Below are positions 27,212 to 35,194 of a DNA stretch of 64,000 nucleotides, piece by piece. The position numbers and the translations under genes were made by a program. The stretch is taken from positions 62,001-126,000 of the forward strand of contig JANXTR010000033.1 of the NCBI GenBank assembly GCA_025352325.1, given 5' to 3'. The notes under the pieces are model-generated. The model made no database searches. It was not told the DNA's origin and saw only the letters and a list, made by a program, of their open reading frames with translations. Numbering within the stretch: position 1 is the stretch's first letter; each line of letters opens with the position of its first letter. The stretch is from Microbacteriaceae bacterium (lineage in GTDB: Bacteria > Actinomycetota > Actinomycetes > Actinomycetales > Microbacteriaceae).

Positions 27212-27217
27212 AGATTA
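27212..27217 (-). promoter_or_regulatory. -10 box TAATCT of dacB, overlapping the gfo/idh stop codon
   Basis: TAA is the stop codon of the upstream oxidoreductase. Six bases separate TAATCT from the dacB GTG at 27205. Confidence 0.55.
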
Positions 27218-28198
27218 CTCGCCCGGGTAGCGGAGCCCGATCTGACGACGGATCTCGTCGAGCGTTCCGATGATCGCGACCGACTCCTCGGGGGGCAGCA
27301 CCGTTCCGGCGATCTCACCGGAGTGGATGATCCGCTCGATCTCGGCGGCCTGGTACTGCATTCCGCGCCCCTCGACAGTGCCGTCGAAGTGCTCGATCAC
27401 GACGTCATCCGGTCCGATCAGGTCGAACGAGACCGCGAAGTACCAGACCGGTTCGATCTCGATGCGAGCCTCGGTGCCGATGATCGACGCGGTCGACGGG
27501 CCGCGGGCATCGAGGGTCGTGTGGAGCAGGGCCTGCCCGCCCTCTGGATAGCCGAGCACGATCGCCGTGTTCTGGTCGACACCGGTGGGTGTCGGGCTCG
27601 AGATCGCGTAGACAGACGACGGCTCGCCGAAGACGTCCCAGGCGAAGGAGACCGGGTAGATGCCGAGGTCGAGCAGGGCGCCGCCGCCGAGCGCGGGATC
27701 CTGCAGCCGGTGGGTGGGGTCTGTCGAGATCTTCTGGTCGTGATCGGCGATCACGACGCGAACCTCACCGAGTGCGCCCGCCGCGAGCAGCTCTCGAATG
27801 CGCACCATGTGCGGCAGGAAGCGCGTCCACATGGCCTCGAGCACCACAAGCTTCTTCTCTGTCGCGAGGTCGACGACCGCCTGCGCCTGCGCGCGGTTCA
27901 CGGTGAACGCCTTCTCGACGAGCACGTGCTTACCAGCGTTGAGCGCGAGGATCGCCTGCTCGGCGTGGAATGGATGCGGGGTCGCGACGTAGACGATGTC
28001 AACTTCGGGGTCGGCAACGAGGCTCTCGTAGCTGCCGTGGACGTTCGGGATCCCATGCGCGGCAGCGAAGGCCTGAGCGGATTCCAGCGAACGCGATCCC
28101 ACCGCCGCGACCCGATGACCGCCGGTGGCGAGGTCTTTCGTAAAGGTGTCGGCGATTCCGCCCGGCCCGAGGATGCCCCAGCGCAGTTGTTCAGTCAT
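27215..28198 (-). CDS. Gfo/Idh/MocA-family oxidoreductase
   Basis: A 327-residue NAD(P)-dependent dehydrogenase. The Rossmann start RWGILGPGGIADTF, the VDIVYVATPHPFHAEQ loop and the catalytic lysine segment KHVLVEKAFTVN are typical of sugar, inositol or trans-dihydrodiol dehydrogenases. The start is placed at 28198 rather than 28207 because TAACGT lies 7 nt before it, as in the other leaderless genes here. It heads the chain gfo-dacB-pncA-gabD. Substrate unknown. Confidence 0.87.
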   Translation of the reverse strand: MTEQLRWGILGPGGIADTFTKDLATGGHRVAAVGSRSLESAQAFAAAHGIPNVHGSYESLVADPEVDIVYVATPHPFHAEQAILALNAGKHVLVEKAFTVNRAQAQAVVDLATEKKLVVLEAMWTRFLPHMVRIRELLAAGALGEVRVVIADHDQKISTDPTHRLQDPALGGGALLDLGIYPVSFAWDVFGEPSSVYAISSPTPTGVDQNTAIVLGYPEGGQALLHTTLDARGPSTASIIGTEARIEIEPVWYFAVSFDLIGPDDVVIEHFDGTVEGRGMQYQAAEIERIIHSGEIAGTVLPPEESVAIIGTLDEIRRQIGLRYPGE

Positions 28199-28205
28199 GC
28201 TGTGC

Positions 28206-28211
28206 ACGTTA
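28206..28211 (-). promoter_or_regulatory. -10 box TAACGT, leaderless promoter of the Gfo/Idh gene
   Basis: TAACGT on the minus strand, followed by 7 nt and the ATG at 28198. Confidence 0.45.
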
Positions 28212-28303
28212 CCGGAATCCGCCGAACGCCACGGACGCGGGAAGACCGGACAGGGCGCGAGGGCTGAGAACCGCGCGCCCCATCCGGGGTCAGGTGGCCG
28301 GCG

Positions 28304-29209
28304 TCAGCAGGATCCCCAGCGCGCAGCCGCGCGGGTGAAGCTCGAGGGCTCGTTCGGAACACCGCCGTGGCTCATGGCGAAGTAGATGCAGACCCCGCCG
28401 GTGCTGCCGGCGTAGCTAGGGCGGTAGAGCGAGAGTCGGTGCTCGAGCGAGGCCCACCACTTGCTCGCGACGGTGGCGCCGGAGTTGCCTGAACCGCCGG
28501 CCAGGTTGCCGTCGCAGCCGCGGGATGGCACGCCATCGCTGCGGACCGAACCCATGTGGCCCCAGGCGCTGCTCGGGTCGGTGCTCGGGTCTTCGGCCAT
28601 CCAGAACAGGCGCTGCTCCATGCAGGAGTCGTAGCGGAAGTTTCCGGACGGAATCGGGTCGAGGCAGTTCTGGGCGCGGATCGCATTCATCGTCGCCGAG
28701 AACGACTGGATGTCGTCGCTGGTCGTCCCCGTGATCATGCCCTGGCCCTGGTCGTCGGAGATGCCGGGCGCGCTTCCGCCGCCGCCGCCCTGGGCGGGGC
28801 AGCCCTGGCCTGCGGCCTGGAGTGCGGCGCGGCGGATCGTTCCGGCGTTGGCCGAGGCGGCCTTCCCCGCCGTGCCCGTTGCGGGCGCAACGACGACCGG
28901 GATCGGCACGGGCTTCTGGGCCAGATGCTCGGAGTCGGTGGTGAGAGCAGCGGTCGCCACGGATGACGCGGGCGCGACGGTGATGGTCGTGGCGGTCGGC
29001 TTGCTGACGGCGGCGATCGCGGCGGCGGCATCCACGTGGGTGACGGCCCCGCTGGCGACGGGCGAGGTCGCGGCGACCGGCAGACCGACGAATGATGCCT
29101 CGGCTGCCTGTGCGGGCGTCAGGAATGACGGCCCCCCACCTCCGACAAACGGGAGTGCGAGCACGAGCACCGTGGCGAAAACGGTGCCCAGAATGACGGT
29201 CTTCTTCAC
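28304..29209 (-). CDS. Secreted CAP/SCP-like domain protein
   Basis: A 301-residue exported protein. The start is set at the GTG (29209), which gives a proper signal peptide (VKKTVILGTVFATVLVLALPF, cleavage near AQAAEA) and has GGGGGGA upstream; the track ORF to 29449 adds a region without a ribosome-binding site. An Ala/Thr/Val-rich low-complexity linker follows. The C-terminal about 130 residues (FSATMNAIRAQNCLDPIPSG, four or more cysteines, SSAWGHMGSV) look like a CAP (cysteine-rich secretory) fold, which is an inference from the NxxR start and helical spacing. Function unknown. Confidence 0.6.
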   Translation of the reverse strand: MKKTVILGTVFATVLVLALPFVGGGGPSFLTPAQAAEASFVGLPVAATSPVASGAVTHVDAAAAIAAVSKPTATTITVAPASSVATAALTTDSEHLAQKPVPIPVVVAPATGTAGKAASANAGTIRRAALQAAGQGCPAQGGGGGSAPGISDDQGQGMITGTTSDDIQSFSATMNAIRAQNCLDPIPSGNFRYDSCMEQRLFWMAEDPSTDPSSAWGHMGSVRSDGVPSRGCDGNLAGGSGNSGATVASKWWASLEHRLSLYRPSYAGSTGGVCIYFAMSHGGVPNEPSSFTRAAARWGSC

Positions 29210-29339
29210 GGTCAAGTCCCCCCGGACCAATCTCAGCTCGACGCCCCTCCCCCCGGAGCGGTGCCGTGCTCGAAAGTTACGCCCTGAAAGGACATGAAGC
29301 AAGCCAAAGCGGCTCGAAAACCCCGGAAACAGGCCGTTC

Positions 29340-29358
29340 CGCCCCCGGAATGGGGGCG
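29340..29358. repeat. Small hairpin in the divergent intergenic region
   Basis: CGCCCCC and GGGGGCG form a perfect 7-bp stem with loop GGAAT in the 245-bp region between two divergent secreted-protein genes. It may be a regulatory site. A TACTCT -10 box at 29426-29431 lies 23 nt before the right-hand gene. Confidence 0.35.
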
Positions 29359-29454
29359 ATGCGGCCCCGGATCCGCCTCCGAAAGCGAGAATGCCGCTCT
29401 CGCGGCCCGTTCCCAGGCCCTTTGGTACTCTGCAAGCTAAGGAATGCATCGCCT

Positions 29455-30081
29455 ATGACTTTTCATCCCACTCGCGTCGTGGTCGGCGCCGCCCTCACGG
29501 CGTTCTCGCTGACCGCAATTCTCGCCGTCGCTCCGCCGAAGGCTCCGACGGAGCGGAATCAGCTCACCGCCTACATCTCCGCGCACGCGCAGCAGTTGAA
29601 GGTCACGGGGAGCCCGTCGCCGACTCCCCTCGAGCGCGACGACTACACGACGACCGCCGGCTTCGAGACCTACCTGCAGGGCGGGACGAACTACGACTGG
29701 GCCAAGCTCGTGCTGCTCGACGGCGGCTTCCCGGTCACCGATGCCAACGTCACCGTCTTCACGCGCTGGATGCGCCAGGAGAATGGCGCCGACGACTGGT
29801 GGAACCGCAACAACCCGCTCAACAACGGCCTCGGCTCGGGAGGCGGCGGCGGAACCGGCTCCTACGTCAACCTGCAGGAGGCGGCCAAGTACCTGGCCGC
29901 GAACCTGCGCAGGCCGATCTTCTCCGACATCGCGGGGGCGTTCGACGCCAACGAACCGACCGCCGACATCGAGGCCACGATCTGGGCCTCCCGGTGGGCG
30001 ACCGGTCACTACGCGAACGGCGGCCACTGGCACTACACGCCGGTCGCGGTCGTGAAGGCGCCGGTCGGCGCCTGGGGCTGA
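29455..30081 (+). CDS. Secreted protein of unknown function, possible glycosidase-like fold
   Basis: A 208-residue exported protein. The ATG at 29455 has AAGGAA upstream and gives an N-terminal hydrophobic signal (RVVVGAALTAFSLTAILAVA); the track ORF from 29266 has no reason to start earlier. The mature part contains FTRWMRQENGADDWWNRNN and NPLNNGLGSGGGGG, then YVNLQEAAKYLAANL and EATIWASRWATGHYANG. The Glu followed by an N-P-L-N motif recalls lysozyme/glucosaminidase-type domains; this is a weak inference. It is divergent from the CAP-like gene. Confidence 0.55.
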   Translation: MTFHPTRVVVGAALTAFSLTAILAVAPPKAPTERNQLTAYISAHAQQLKVTGSPSPTPLERDDYTTTAGFETYLQGGTNYDWAKLVLLDGGFPVTDANVTVFTRWMRQENGADDWWNRNNPLNNGLGSGGGGGTGSYVNLQEAAKYLAANLRRPIFSDIAGAFDANEPTADIEATIWASRWATGHYANGGHWHYTPVAVVKAPVGAWG

Positions 30082-30092
30082 GCCCCCTCCGC

Positions 30093-30098
30093 TAACCT
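30093..30098 (+). promoter_or_regulatory. -10 box TAACCT, leaderless promoter of the sugar kinase
   Basis: TAACCT is followed by 6 nt and the first of three in-frame ATGs at 30105. Confidence 0.5.
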
Positions 30099-30104
30099 CT
30101 GTGC

Positions 30105-30145
30105 ATGCAACAGAGGGGCATGCAACAGAGGGGTATGCAACAGAG
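30105..30145 (+). repeat. Tandem 15-bp repeat containing the kinase start codon
   Basis: ATGCAACAGAGGGG plus C/T is repeated at 30105-30119 and 30120-30134, and the first 11 bases appear again from 30135. Each unit supplies an ATG and a GAGGGG. As 15 is a multiple of 3, copy-number change would alter the N-terminus (MQQRG units) without shifting the frame. Confidence 0.85.
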
Positions 30146-31037
30146 CACCGCCCTCGTGATCGGCGAAGCGCTCATCGACATAGTCGCGACGGCCGAGGGT
30201 GAGCAGGATCATCCGGGCGGCTCCCCCTACAACGTGGCCATCACCCTGGGTCGGCTTGGCGACACGGTCTCGCTACTGACCGCGATCGGCGATGACGCCC
30301 GCGGCGCCGAGATCACGGCGCGCCTCGAGGAGTCGTCGGTCGAGCTCCTCCCCGCCTCGCGACGCTCCGGTCCGACATCGACCGCCCTCGCCGTGCTGCA
30401 GCCCGACGGTTCGGCGCGCTACGTGTTCGACATCGACTGGAGTCTCCCCGCGCGGCTCGCGCTCGCCCCGTCAACCGTCACCCACGCGGGGTCGATCGCG
30501 CTCTCCCTCGAACCCGGCGCGAGCCGCGTGGCCGAGTTGCTGCGCGAGCGCAGCGGCGACTCGCTCATCACCTTGGACCCCAACATCCGGCCCGCCCTCG
30601 TCGGCGACCACGACCACGAGGTCGCGCGCTTCGAGGCACTGCTGGAGGTCGTCGATCTGGTCAAACTCAGCGACGAGGATGCCGCCTGGCTCTACCCCGG
30701 CCTCGCCCCGGCCAAGGTGCTCTCGCGTCTGGTCGCGCGCGGGCCGGGTCTCGCGGTGATGACTCTCGGAGGCGCGGGCTCGCTGCTCGCCAGCTCCGCG
30801 GCCGTGATCGAGGTGCCGGCTCCCGCGACCATCGTCGCCGACACGATCGGCGCGGGAGATTCCTATATGGGAGCGCTCATCCACCAGGTGCTCACCACCT
30901 CGCTCGGGATGCAGCTGCGGCGGCGTTCCGAGCTGTGGGGCGAGGAGCTGGGCGCGATCGGCGCATTTGCCTCGAAGGTGGCGGCGATCACGGTGTCGCG
31001 ACGCGGGGCGAATCCGCCGCGGCTCGCGGAGCTCTGA
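30105..31037 (+). CDS. PfkB-family carbohydrate kinase (fructokinase-like)
   Basis: A ribokinase-fold sugar kinase of 310 residues from the first ATG (300 from the third). It has GEALIDIVATAEGEQDHPGGSPYNVAITLGRLG (PfkB signature 1 region), ITLDPNIRPALV, and the catalytic ADTIGAGDSYMGALI (anion hole with Asp). The family phosphorylates fructose or related sugars. Three start codons lie in a tandem repeat; 30105 is preferred because TAACCT lies 6 nt upstream (leaderless), while the GAGGGG motifs sit too close (1 nt) to the second and third ATGs to serve them well. Confidence 0.88.
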   Translation: MQQRGMQQRGMQQSTALVIGEALIDIVATAEGEQDHPGGSPYNVAITLGRLGDTVSLLTAIGDDARGAEITARLEESSVELLPASRRSGPTSTALAVLQPDGSARYVFDIDWSLPARLALAPSTVTHAGSIALSLEPGASRVAELLRERSGDSLITLDPNIRPALVGDHDHEVARFEALLEVVDLVKLSDEDAAWLYPGLAPAKVLSRLVARGPGLAVMTLGGAGSLLASSAAVIEVPAPATIVADTIGAGDSYMGALIHQVLTTSLGMQLRRRSELWGEELGAIGAFASKVAAITVSRRGANPPRLAEL

Positions 31038-31101
31038 GTCCGCGGAACGCGGAGTTCGCCGCCTCGGGAAGGTCGACCGGCGCTCGACGGTTGCACCTCG
31101 C

Positions 31102-32133
31102 ATGAGATCGATCATCTACACCGAGTCCGGTGACGCCTCCGTGCTGAAGCTCGTCGAGCGCGACATCCCGGCTCCGGACGCCGGCGAGGTGCGCGTGCGC
31201 ATCATCGTCTCGGGCGTGAACCCGACCGACTGGAAGTCGCGGCGCGGCAGCGGGTCGGGCGCCGGCTCGGGCAGCGAGTTCGTGCCCAACCAGGATGGCG
31301 CCGGTATCGTCGACGCCATCGGCCCGGGCGTCGAGGGGGTCGCGGTCGGCGATCGGGTGTGGATCTCGCTGGCCGCCTGGCAGCGTCCGCTCGGCGGCAC
31401 CGCGCAGGAGTTCACCCTGCTGCCCGCCGAGCGCGTGTTCCCGCTGCCGGCCTCCGCGAGTTTCGCGCTCGGCGCCGCGCTGGGCGTGCCCGCCATGACG
31501 GCGCACCGGGCGCTGACGGTGTTCGAGGGCGGCCCCTCGCGCCTCTCCCCCGGAGCGCTCGCCGGTCGCGTGGTGCTCATCGCGGGCGGAGCGGGCGCGG
31601 TCGGCCACGCCGCCATCCAGCTCGCTCGCTGGGCCGGGGCGACCGTGATCGCGACGGTTTCGACGCCGGCCAAGGCCTCGCTCGCGGCGGCCGCGGGTGC
31701 CCAGTACGTGGTGCTCTACACCGAGCCGGATGCCGCCAAGCAGATCCGCGCGATCGCCCCCGACGGCGTCGATCAGATCGTCGAGGTCGCTGTGGCCGTC
31801 AACCAGGAGCTGGATGCCGCGGTCGCCCACTCTCGCACGTCCATCGCCGTCTACGCGAACGATCGCGGCACGCCGTTCACTCTCGATGTCGCCCGCGCGA
31901 TGCGCCTCAACCTGCGCTACCAGTTTGTGCTGCTCTACACGATGGGCGACGAGGCCTTCGCGGCGGCGGGCGCCGACATCGTCGCGGCCCTCGAAGACGG
32001 CGCGCTCCCGATCGGTGAGGATGCGGGCCTGCCGCTGCACCGATATCCGCTCGATCGGACCGCCGACGCACACGAGGCTGTCGAGGATGACGCGGTCGGC
32101 AAGGTGCTGATCGACGTGAGCGACGCAGAGTAG
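31102..32133 (+). CDS. Zinc-free quinone oxidoreductase (MDR family)
   Basis: A 343-residue NADPH-dependent medium-chain reductase. The GroES-like part reads IIVSGVNPTDWKSRRG, then a Ser/Gly linker, DGAGIVDAIGPGVEGVAVGDRVW, and the cofactor motif AGGAGAVGHAAIQLARWAGATVIATV. Zinc-binding cysteines are absent, as in quinone oxidoreductase/zeta-crystallin relatives. The ATG at 31102 begins the standard MRSIIYTESG; the track ORF from 30967 starts inside the kinase gene. Such enzymes detoxify quinones or enones, which would fit the efflux pump next door. Confidence 0.86.
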   Translation: MRSIIYTESGDASVLKLVERDIPAPDAGEVRVRIIVSGVNPTDWKSRRGSGSGAGSGSEFVPNQDGAGIVDAIGPGVEGVAVGDRVWISLAAWQRPLGGTAQEFTLLPAERVFPLPASASFALGAALGVPAMTAHRALTVFEGGPSRLSPGALAGRVVLIAGGAGAVGHAAIQLARWAGATVIATVSTPAKASLAAAAGAQYVVLYTEPDAAKQIRAIAPDGVDQIVEVAVAVNQELDAAVAHSRTSIAVYANDRGTPFTLDVARAMRLNLRYQFVLLYTMGDEAFAAAGADIVAALEDGALPIGEDAGLPLHRYPLDRTADAHEAVEDDAVGKVLIDVSDAE

Positions 32134-32147
32134 TTTCATATCTGCAG

Positions 32148-32190
32148 TTGACGCAGACATGCAATCGTATAACATTGCATTGGCTGCAAT
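32148..32190 (+). promoter_or_regulatory. Promoter and TetR-type operators of the MFS-tetR operon
   Basis: TTGACG (32148-32153) and TAACAT (32170-32175), spaced 16 bp, make a plausible promoter. TTGCA-TTGGC-TGCAA at 32175-32189 abuts the -10 box, and ATGCAAT/ATTGCAT at 32159-32165 and 32174-32180 form a second, overlapping dyad that uses a third TGCAA half-site. The same TTGCA-N5-TGCAA pattern stands in front of the second tetR at 35.8 kb. Inference: a regulator bound here blocks RNA polymerase. Confidence 0.65.
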
Positions 32191-32272
32191 AAACTATCGC
32201 CACCGCCGGCGCCCGACCGCCGACCTGCCACGGCCCGTCGAGCGCGCACCTCATCGCTTTCGAAGGATTCAC

Positions 32273-34243
32273 GTGTCAACTGCAACCGCGTCCGTCACGA
32301 CGCCCGCTGCTTCCGCCCCACATGCGTCGAAGCCGATCATGAGCCACCGGCAGATCCTGCTGGTGATCTACGGCCTGATGGCCGGCATGTTCCTCTCTTC
32401 GCTCGACCAGACCGTGGTCGGCACGGCGATCCGCACGATCGGTGACGACCTGCACGGTCTCGACCAGCAGGCGTGGGTCACCACCGCCTACCTGATCACC
32501 TCGACGATCGCGGTGCCGATCTACGGCAAGCTCTCCGACATCTTCGGTCGCCGTCCACTCTTCATCTTCGGCATCGTGGTGTTCCTGCTCGGATCGCTCG
32601 CCTCGTCGTTCTCGACGACCATGCTCATGCTGGCCGGCTTCCGCGCCCTGCAGGGCCTCGGTGCGGGCGCGCTGATGTCGCTCCCGCTGGCGATCATGGG
32701 CGACATCCTCGCCCCGCGCGAGCGCGCCAAGTACCAGGGCTACTTCTTCGCCGTGTTCGGCATCTCGAGCGTCATCGGCCCGCTGATCGGCGGCCTGTTC
32801 GCCGGCGCAGACCAGATCCTGTTCATCTCCGGGTGGCGCTGGGTCTTCCTGATCAACGTGCCGATCGGCATCGCCGCACTGCTCATGGTGATCGCGTTCC
32901 TGCACCTGCCGAAGTTCGCCAGCGCCGACAAGCCGCGCATCGACTGGTGGGGTGCCACCGCCGTGATCGTCGCGCTCGTCCCGCTGCTGCTGATCGCGGA
33001 GCAGGGCCGCACCTGGGGCTGGAGCTCGCCCGGCGCGTTCGCCTGCTACATCATCGGCGGCGTCGGCATCATCGCCTTCATCGTGATCGAGAAGCTGATG
33101 GGCGCCGACGCGATCATCCCACTCAGCCTCTTCAGCTCACGCGTCTTCTCGATGGCCACCGTGCTCGGGGTGCTCGTCGGATTCGGGATGTTCGGGGCCA
33201 TGCTGACGCTCCCGCTCTACCTGCAGATCGTGACCGGACTGACGCCGACGGTCTCCGGGTTCGCCATGCTGCCGATGATCCTCGGCCTCATGATCGCCGC
33301 CATCGGCTCCGGCCAGATCCTGGCGCGCACCGGCCACTACCGGATCTTCCCGATCACCGGCACCTTCTCGACCGCGCTCGGCTTCCTGACCCTGACCTTC
33401 GTCACGGTCGACAAGCCGCTGTGGTTCCTGATGATCGCGATGTTCCTGATCGGGCTCGGCCTCGGCCAGCTGATGCAGACGCTCACCCTGGCCAGCCAGG
33501 GCTCGGTCCAGCCTCACCAGATGGGTGTCGCCACCAGCGCGGCCACCTTCTTCCGTCAGATTGGTGGAACGCTGGGTGTCGCCATCCTGCTGTCCGTGCT
33601 CTTCTCGGCGCTGCCGGGCAACATCACGACCTCCCTGCAGGACGAGAAGACGCTGACCTCGGGGCTCAGCGCGGCTCTCGACCCCGCCGTCTCGGGCACG
33701 AGCGAGAACGCGGCCATCATGAAGCAGATCTGGACGCCGATCGTCACGCCGATCCAGAAGAACATCCAAGCCCAGCTGGATGCCGCCGCCGCCGCCGCGG
33801 TCGCCGCCGCCCCGCCAGCAGCCAAGGACCAGGTGCTCGCCGCGGTCGCCGACAAGGCGCACGCCACGGTCACCGGCGACACGGTCGCGGTGGACTGGTC
33901 GAACGACGCGCAGCGCACGTACTGGGTCGACCAGGTGGCTCCGACCATCTCCAAGGAGATCGCGAAGGGCAGCTCGTCCACCTCGAACTCCGCGAGCAGC
34001 TCGACGAGTGACACCTCGTTCCTGAACGGGGCGGACAAGCGGCTGAGCGCGCCGTTCCTGATCGGCTTCAACAGCTCGGTCGTGACGGTCTACTGGATCG
34101 CGCTCGGCGTCATGCTGCTGGCTTTCATCCTGACCTGGTTCTTCAAGGTGCCACCGCTGCGGAAGGTCTCAGCCCTCCAAGAGCGTGCCGACACCGAAGA
34201 CGCCGCCGAGGCGGCCGGTCTGCTCGAGCCCCAGAAGGCGTAG
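32273..34243 (+). CDS. DHA2-family MFS drug-efflux transporter (EmrB/QacA type)
   Basis: A 656-residue proton-driven exporter with about 14 hydrophobic helices. Motif A is present (YGKLSDIFGRRPLF), and the first helix carries MFLSSLDQTVVGTAIRTIGDDL with the conserved Asp of motif D1. A long external loop before the last helix is Ala/Ser-rich (AAAAAAVAAAPPAAKDQ; SSSTSNSASSSTSD). The GTG at 32273 is chosen for its GAAGG ribosome-binding site; the track ORF starts at 32159 inside the operator. A tetR gene follows 14 bp later, the standard self-regulated efflux arrangement. Confidence 0.92.
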   Translation: MSTATASVTTPAASAPHASKPIMSHRQILLVIYGLMAGMFLSSLDQTVVGTAIRTIGDDLHGLDQQAWVTTAYLITSTIAVPIYGKLSDIFGRRPLFIFGIVVFLLGSLASSFSTTMLMLAGFRALQGLGAGALMSLPLAIMGDILAPRERAKYQGYFFAVFGISSVIGPLIGGLFAGADQILFISGWRWVFLINVPIGIAALLMVIAFLHLPKFASADKPRIDWWGATAVIVALVPLLLIAEQGRTWGWSSPGAFACYIIGGVGIIAFIVIEKLMGADAIIPLSLFSSRVFSMATVLGVLVGFGMFGAMLTLPLYLQIVTGLTPTVSGFAMLPMILGLMIAAIGSGQILARTGHYRIFPITGTFSTALGFLTLTFVTVDKPLWFLMIAMFLIGLGLGQLMQTLTLASQGSVQPHQMGVATSAATFFRQIGGTLGVAILLSVLFSALPGNITTSLQDEKTLTSGLSAALDPAVSGTSENAAIMKQIWTPIVTPIQKNIQAQLDAAAAAAVAAAPPAAKDQVLAAVADKAHATVTGDTVAVDWSNDAQRTYWVDQVAPTISKEIAKGSSSTSNSASSSTSDTSFLNGADKRLSAPFLIGFNSSVVTVYWIALGVMLLAFILTWFFKVPPLRKVSALQERADTEDAAEAAGLLEPQKA

Positions 34244-34257
34244 CGGGGAAGGACACC

Positions 34258-34860
34258 TTGAGTACTCTCGTCACGCTGGACGCCGGCGACGGCCTCCGCG
34301 AACGCAAGAAGCAGCAGACCCGCCGCGCGATTCACGAGGCGGCCTACCGGCTGGTGGACGAGCACGGTCTCGAGGGGACGACGATCGACCAGATCTGCCG
34401 CGAGGCCGAGGTCTCGTCCCGCACCTTCTTCAACTATTTCCCTTCGAAGATGGCCGCTGCCCTGGGCATACCTGAGGAGCCGGTCGACGATGAGGCGGCG
34501 GCGCGCTTCCGCGCGGCGACCGGTTCTCTGGTCGACGCGCTCTGCGACATGATCGTGGGCGGCGGTCAGTTCGCCGCTCGGCAGGCACGACTCAAGGGAC
34601 TGGTCACGCGGCATCCGGAACTCATCAGGACCCTCAGCGGCATGATGACGGCGACCCGCGGCCGCTTCATCGAGCTCGCGACGGAGCGCGCATCCAGCGC
34701 CGCCGAGGCCGAGCTCGCGGTCACGCTCGTTCTGGCTGCGGTGTCGCTGACCGTGCACAACGGAGGCGACGGCCAGGTGCCGACGGCCGAGCTGCTGATG
34801 TCAACGATCGACTCGTTGGAGAGGGTGCGGAGCGCGCCACTGGTCGACGGACGGGGCTAG
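34258..34860 (+). CDS. TetR-family repressor of the adjacent MFS pump
   Basis: A 200-residue regulator with a TTG start preceded by GGGGAAGGA. The DNA-binding domain is at residues about 13-60: GLRERKKQQTRRAIHEAA, TIDQICREAEVSSRTFFNYFPSK. The ligand domain is variable, as usual. Co-transcribed with the MFS pump, it probably represses the operon from the TTGCA-type palindromes upstream until a toxic substrate binds. Its recognition helix is nearly identical to that of the TetR at 35.2-35.8 kb ([13 protein letters not shown]). Confidence 0.9.
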   Translation: MSTLVTLDAGDGLRERKKQQTRRAIHEAAYRLVDEHGLEGTTIDQICREAEVSSRTFFNYFPSKMAAALGIPEEPVDDEAAARFRAATGSLVDALCDMIVGGGQFAARQARLKGLVTRHPELIRTLSGMMTATRGRFIELATERASSAAEAELAVTLVLAAVSLTVHNGGDGQVPTAELLMSTIDSLERVRSAPLVDGRG

Positions 34861-34899
34861 TGGATCGTCGATGTGATCGACCCAAGCCGCTTCGGGGAG

Positions 34900-34923
34900 C
34901 CTGAGAGAATCGACCTCTCGACC
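34900..34923 (-). repeat. Partial copy of the tRNA-Thr 3' part
   Basis: The 24 bases CCTGAGAGAATCGACCTCTCGACC repeat the T-arm of tRNA-Thr (34997-35020) with one mismatch, 97 bp away. The rest of the tRNA is missing. This is what a degenerate tRNA duplicate or an old attachment site would leave; no integrase gene is in the window. The rest of 34861-34991 holds no recognisable gene. Confidence 0.65.
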
Positions 34924-34991
34924 AGCAAGGTCTCAGACGTCACACATCAACTGACGTCCCTGGGCAAGACACTCTCGGGTCTCTTTGAGGG

Positions 34992-35064
34992 AGCCACCTG
35001 AGAGAATCGAACTCTCGACCTATTCATTACGAGTGAATCGCTCTACCAACTGAGCTAAGGCGGC
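34992..35064 (-). tRNA. tRNA-Thr, anticodon CGT
   Basis: The 73 nt fold into a full cloverleaf: acceptor GCCGCCT/AGGTGGC with one G-T pair, D-arm GCTC..GAGC, anticodon stem ATTCA/TGAAT with loop CTCGTAA (anticodon CGT, reads ACG), T-arm GAGAG-TTCGATT-CTCTC. Discriminator T; CCA is not encoded. A TATGCT-like box lies about 40 nt upstream. Confidence 0.95.
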
Positions 35065-35194
35065 GGGCGGCCGATTTTGCTCTGTCGTGCGGGCTCGGCG
35101 CCGGGGAAAAGCATAACCGATCGAGCGGGTGCCTCGGGCAGCCCACAAATGCGGGGCGGTGATCTGGATGCGCTACTCGATGCGTGGCTCGCGG

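Noticed and set aside
25922-28267. 781-aa plus-strand ORF, and similar long antisense ORFs (45580-47502 minus, 39672-41342 plus, 7704-9158 plus)
   Set aside because: They lie opposite genes with clear motifs (dacB/gfo, acs, topA, ptsI), have Arg/Gly/Asp-biased composition typical of the antisense frame of GC-rich genes, and show no motifs.
34861-35194. Complete prophage or integrative element next to the tRNA
   Set aside because: Only a 24-bp tRNA repeat is present; no integrase, excisionase or phage gene lies within reach.
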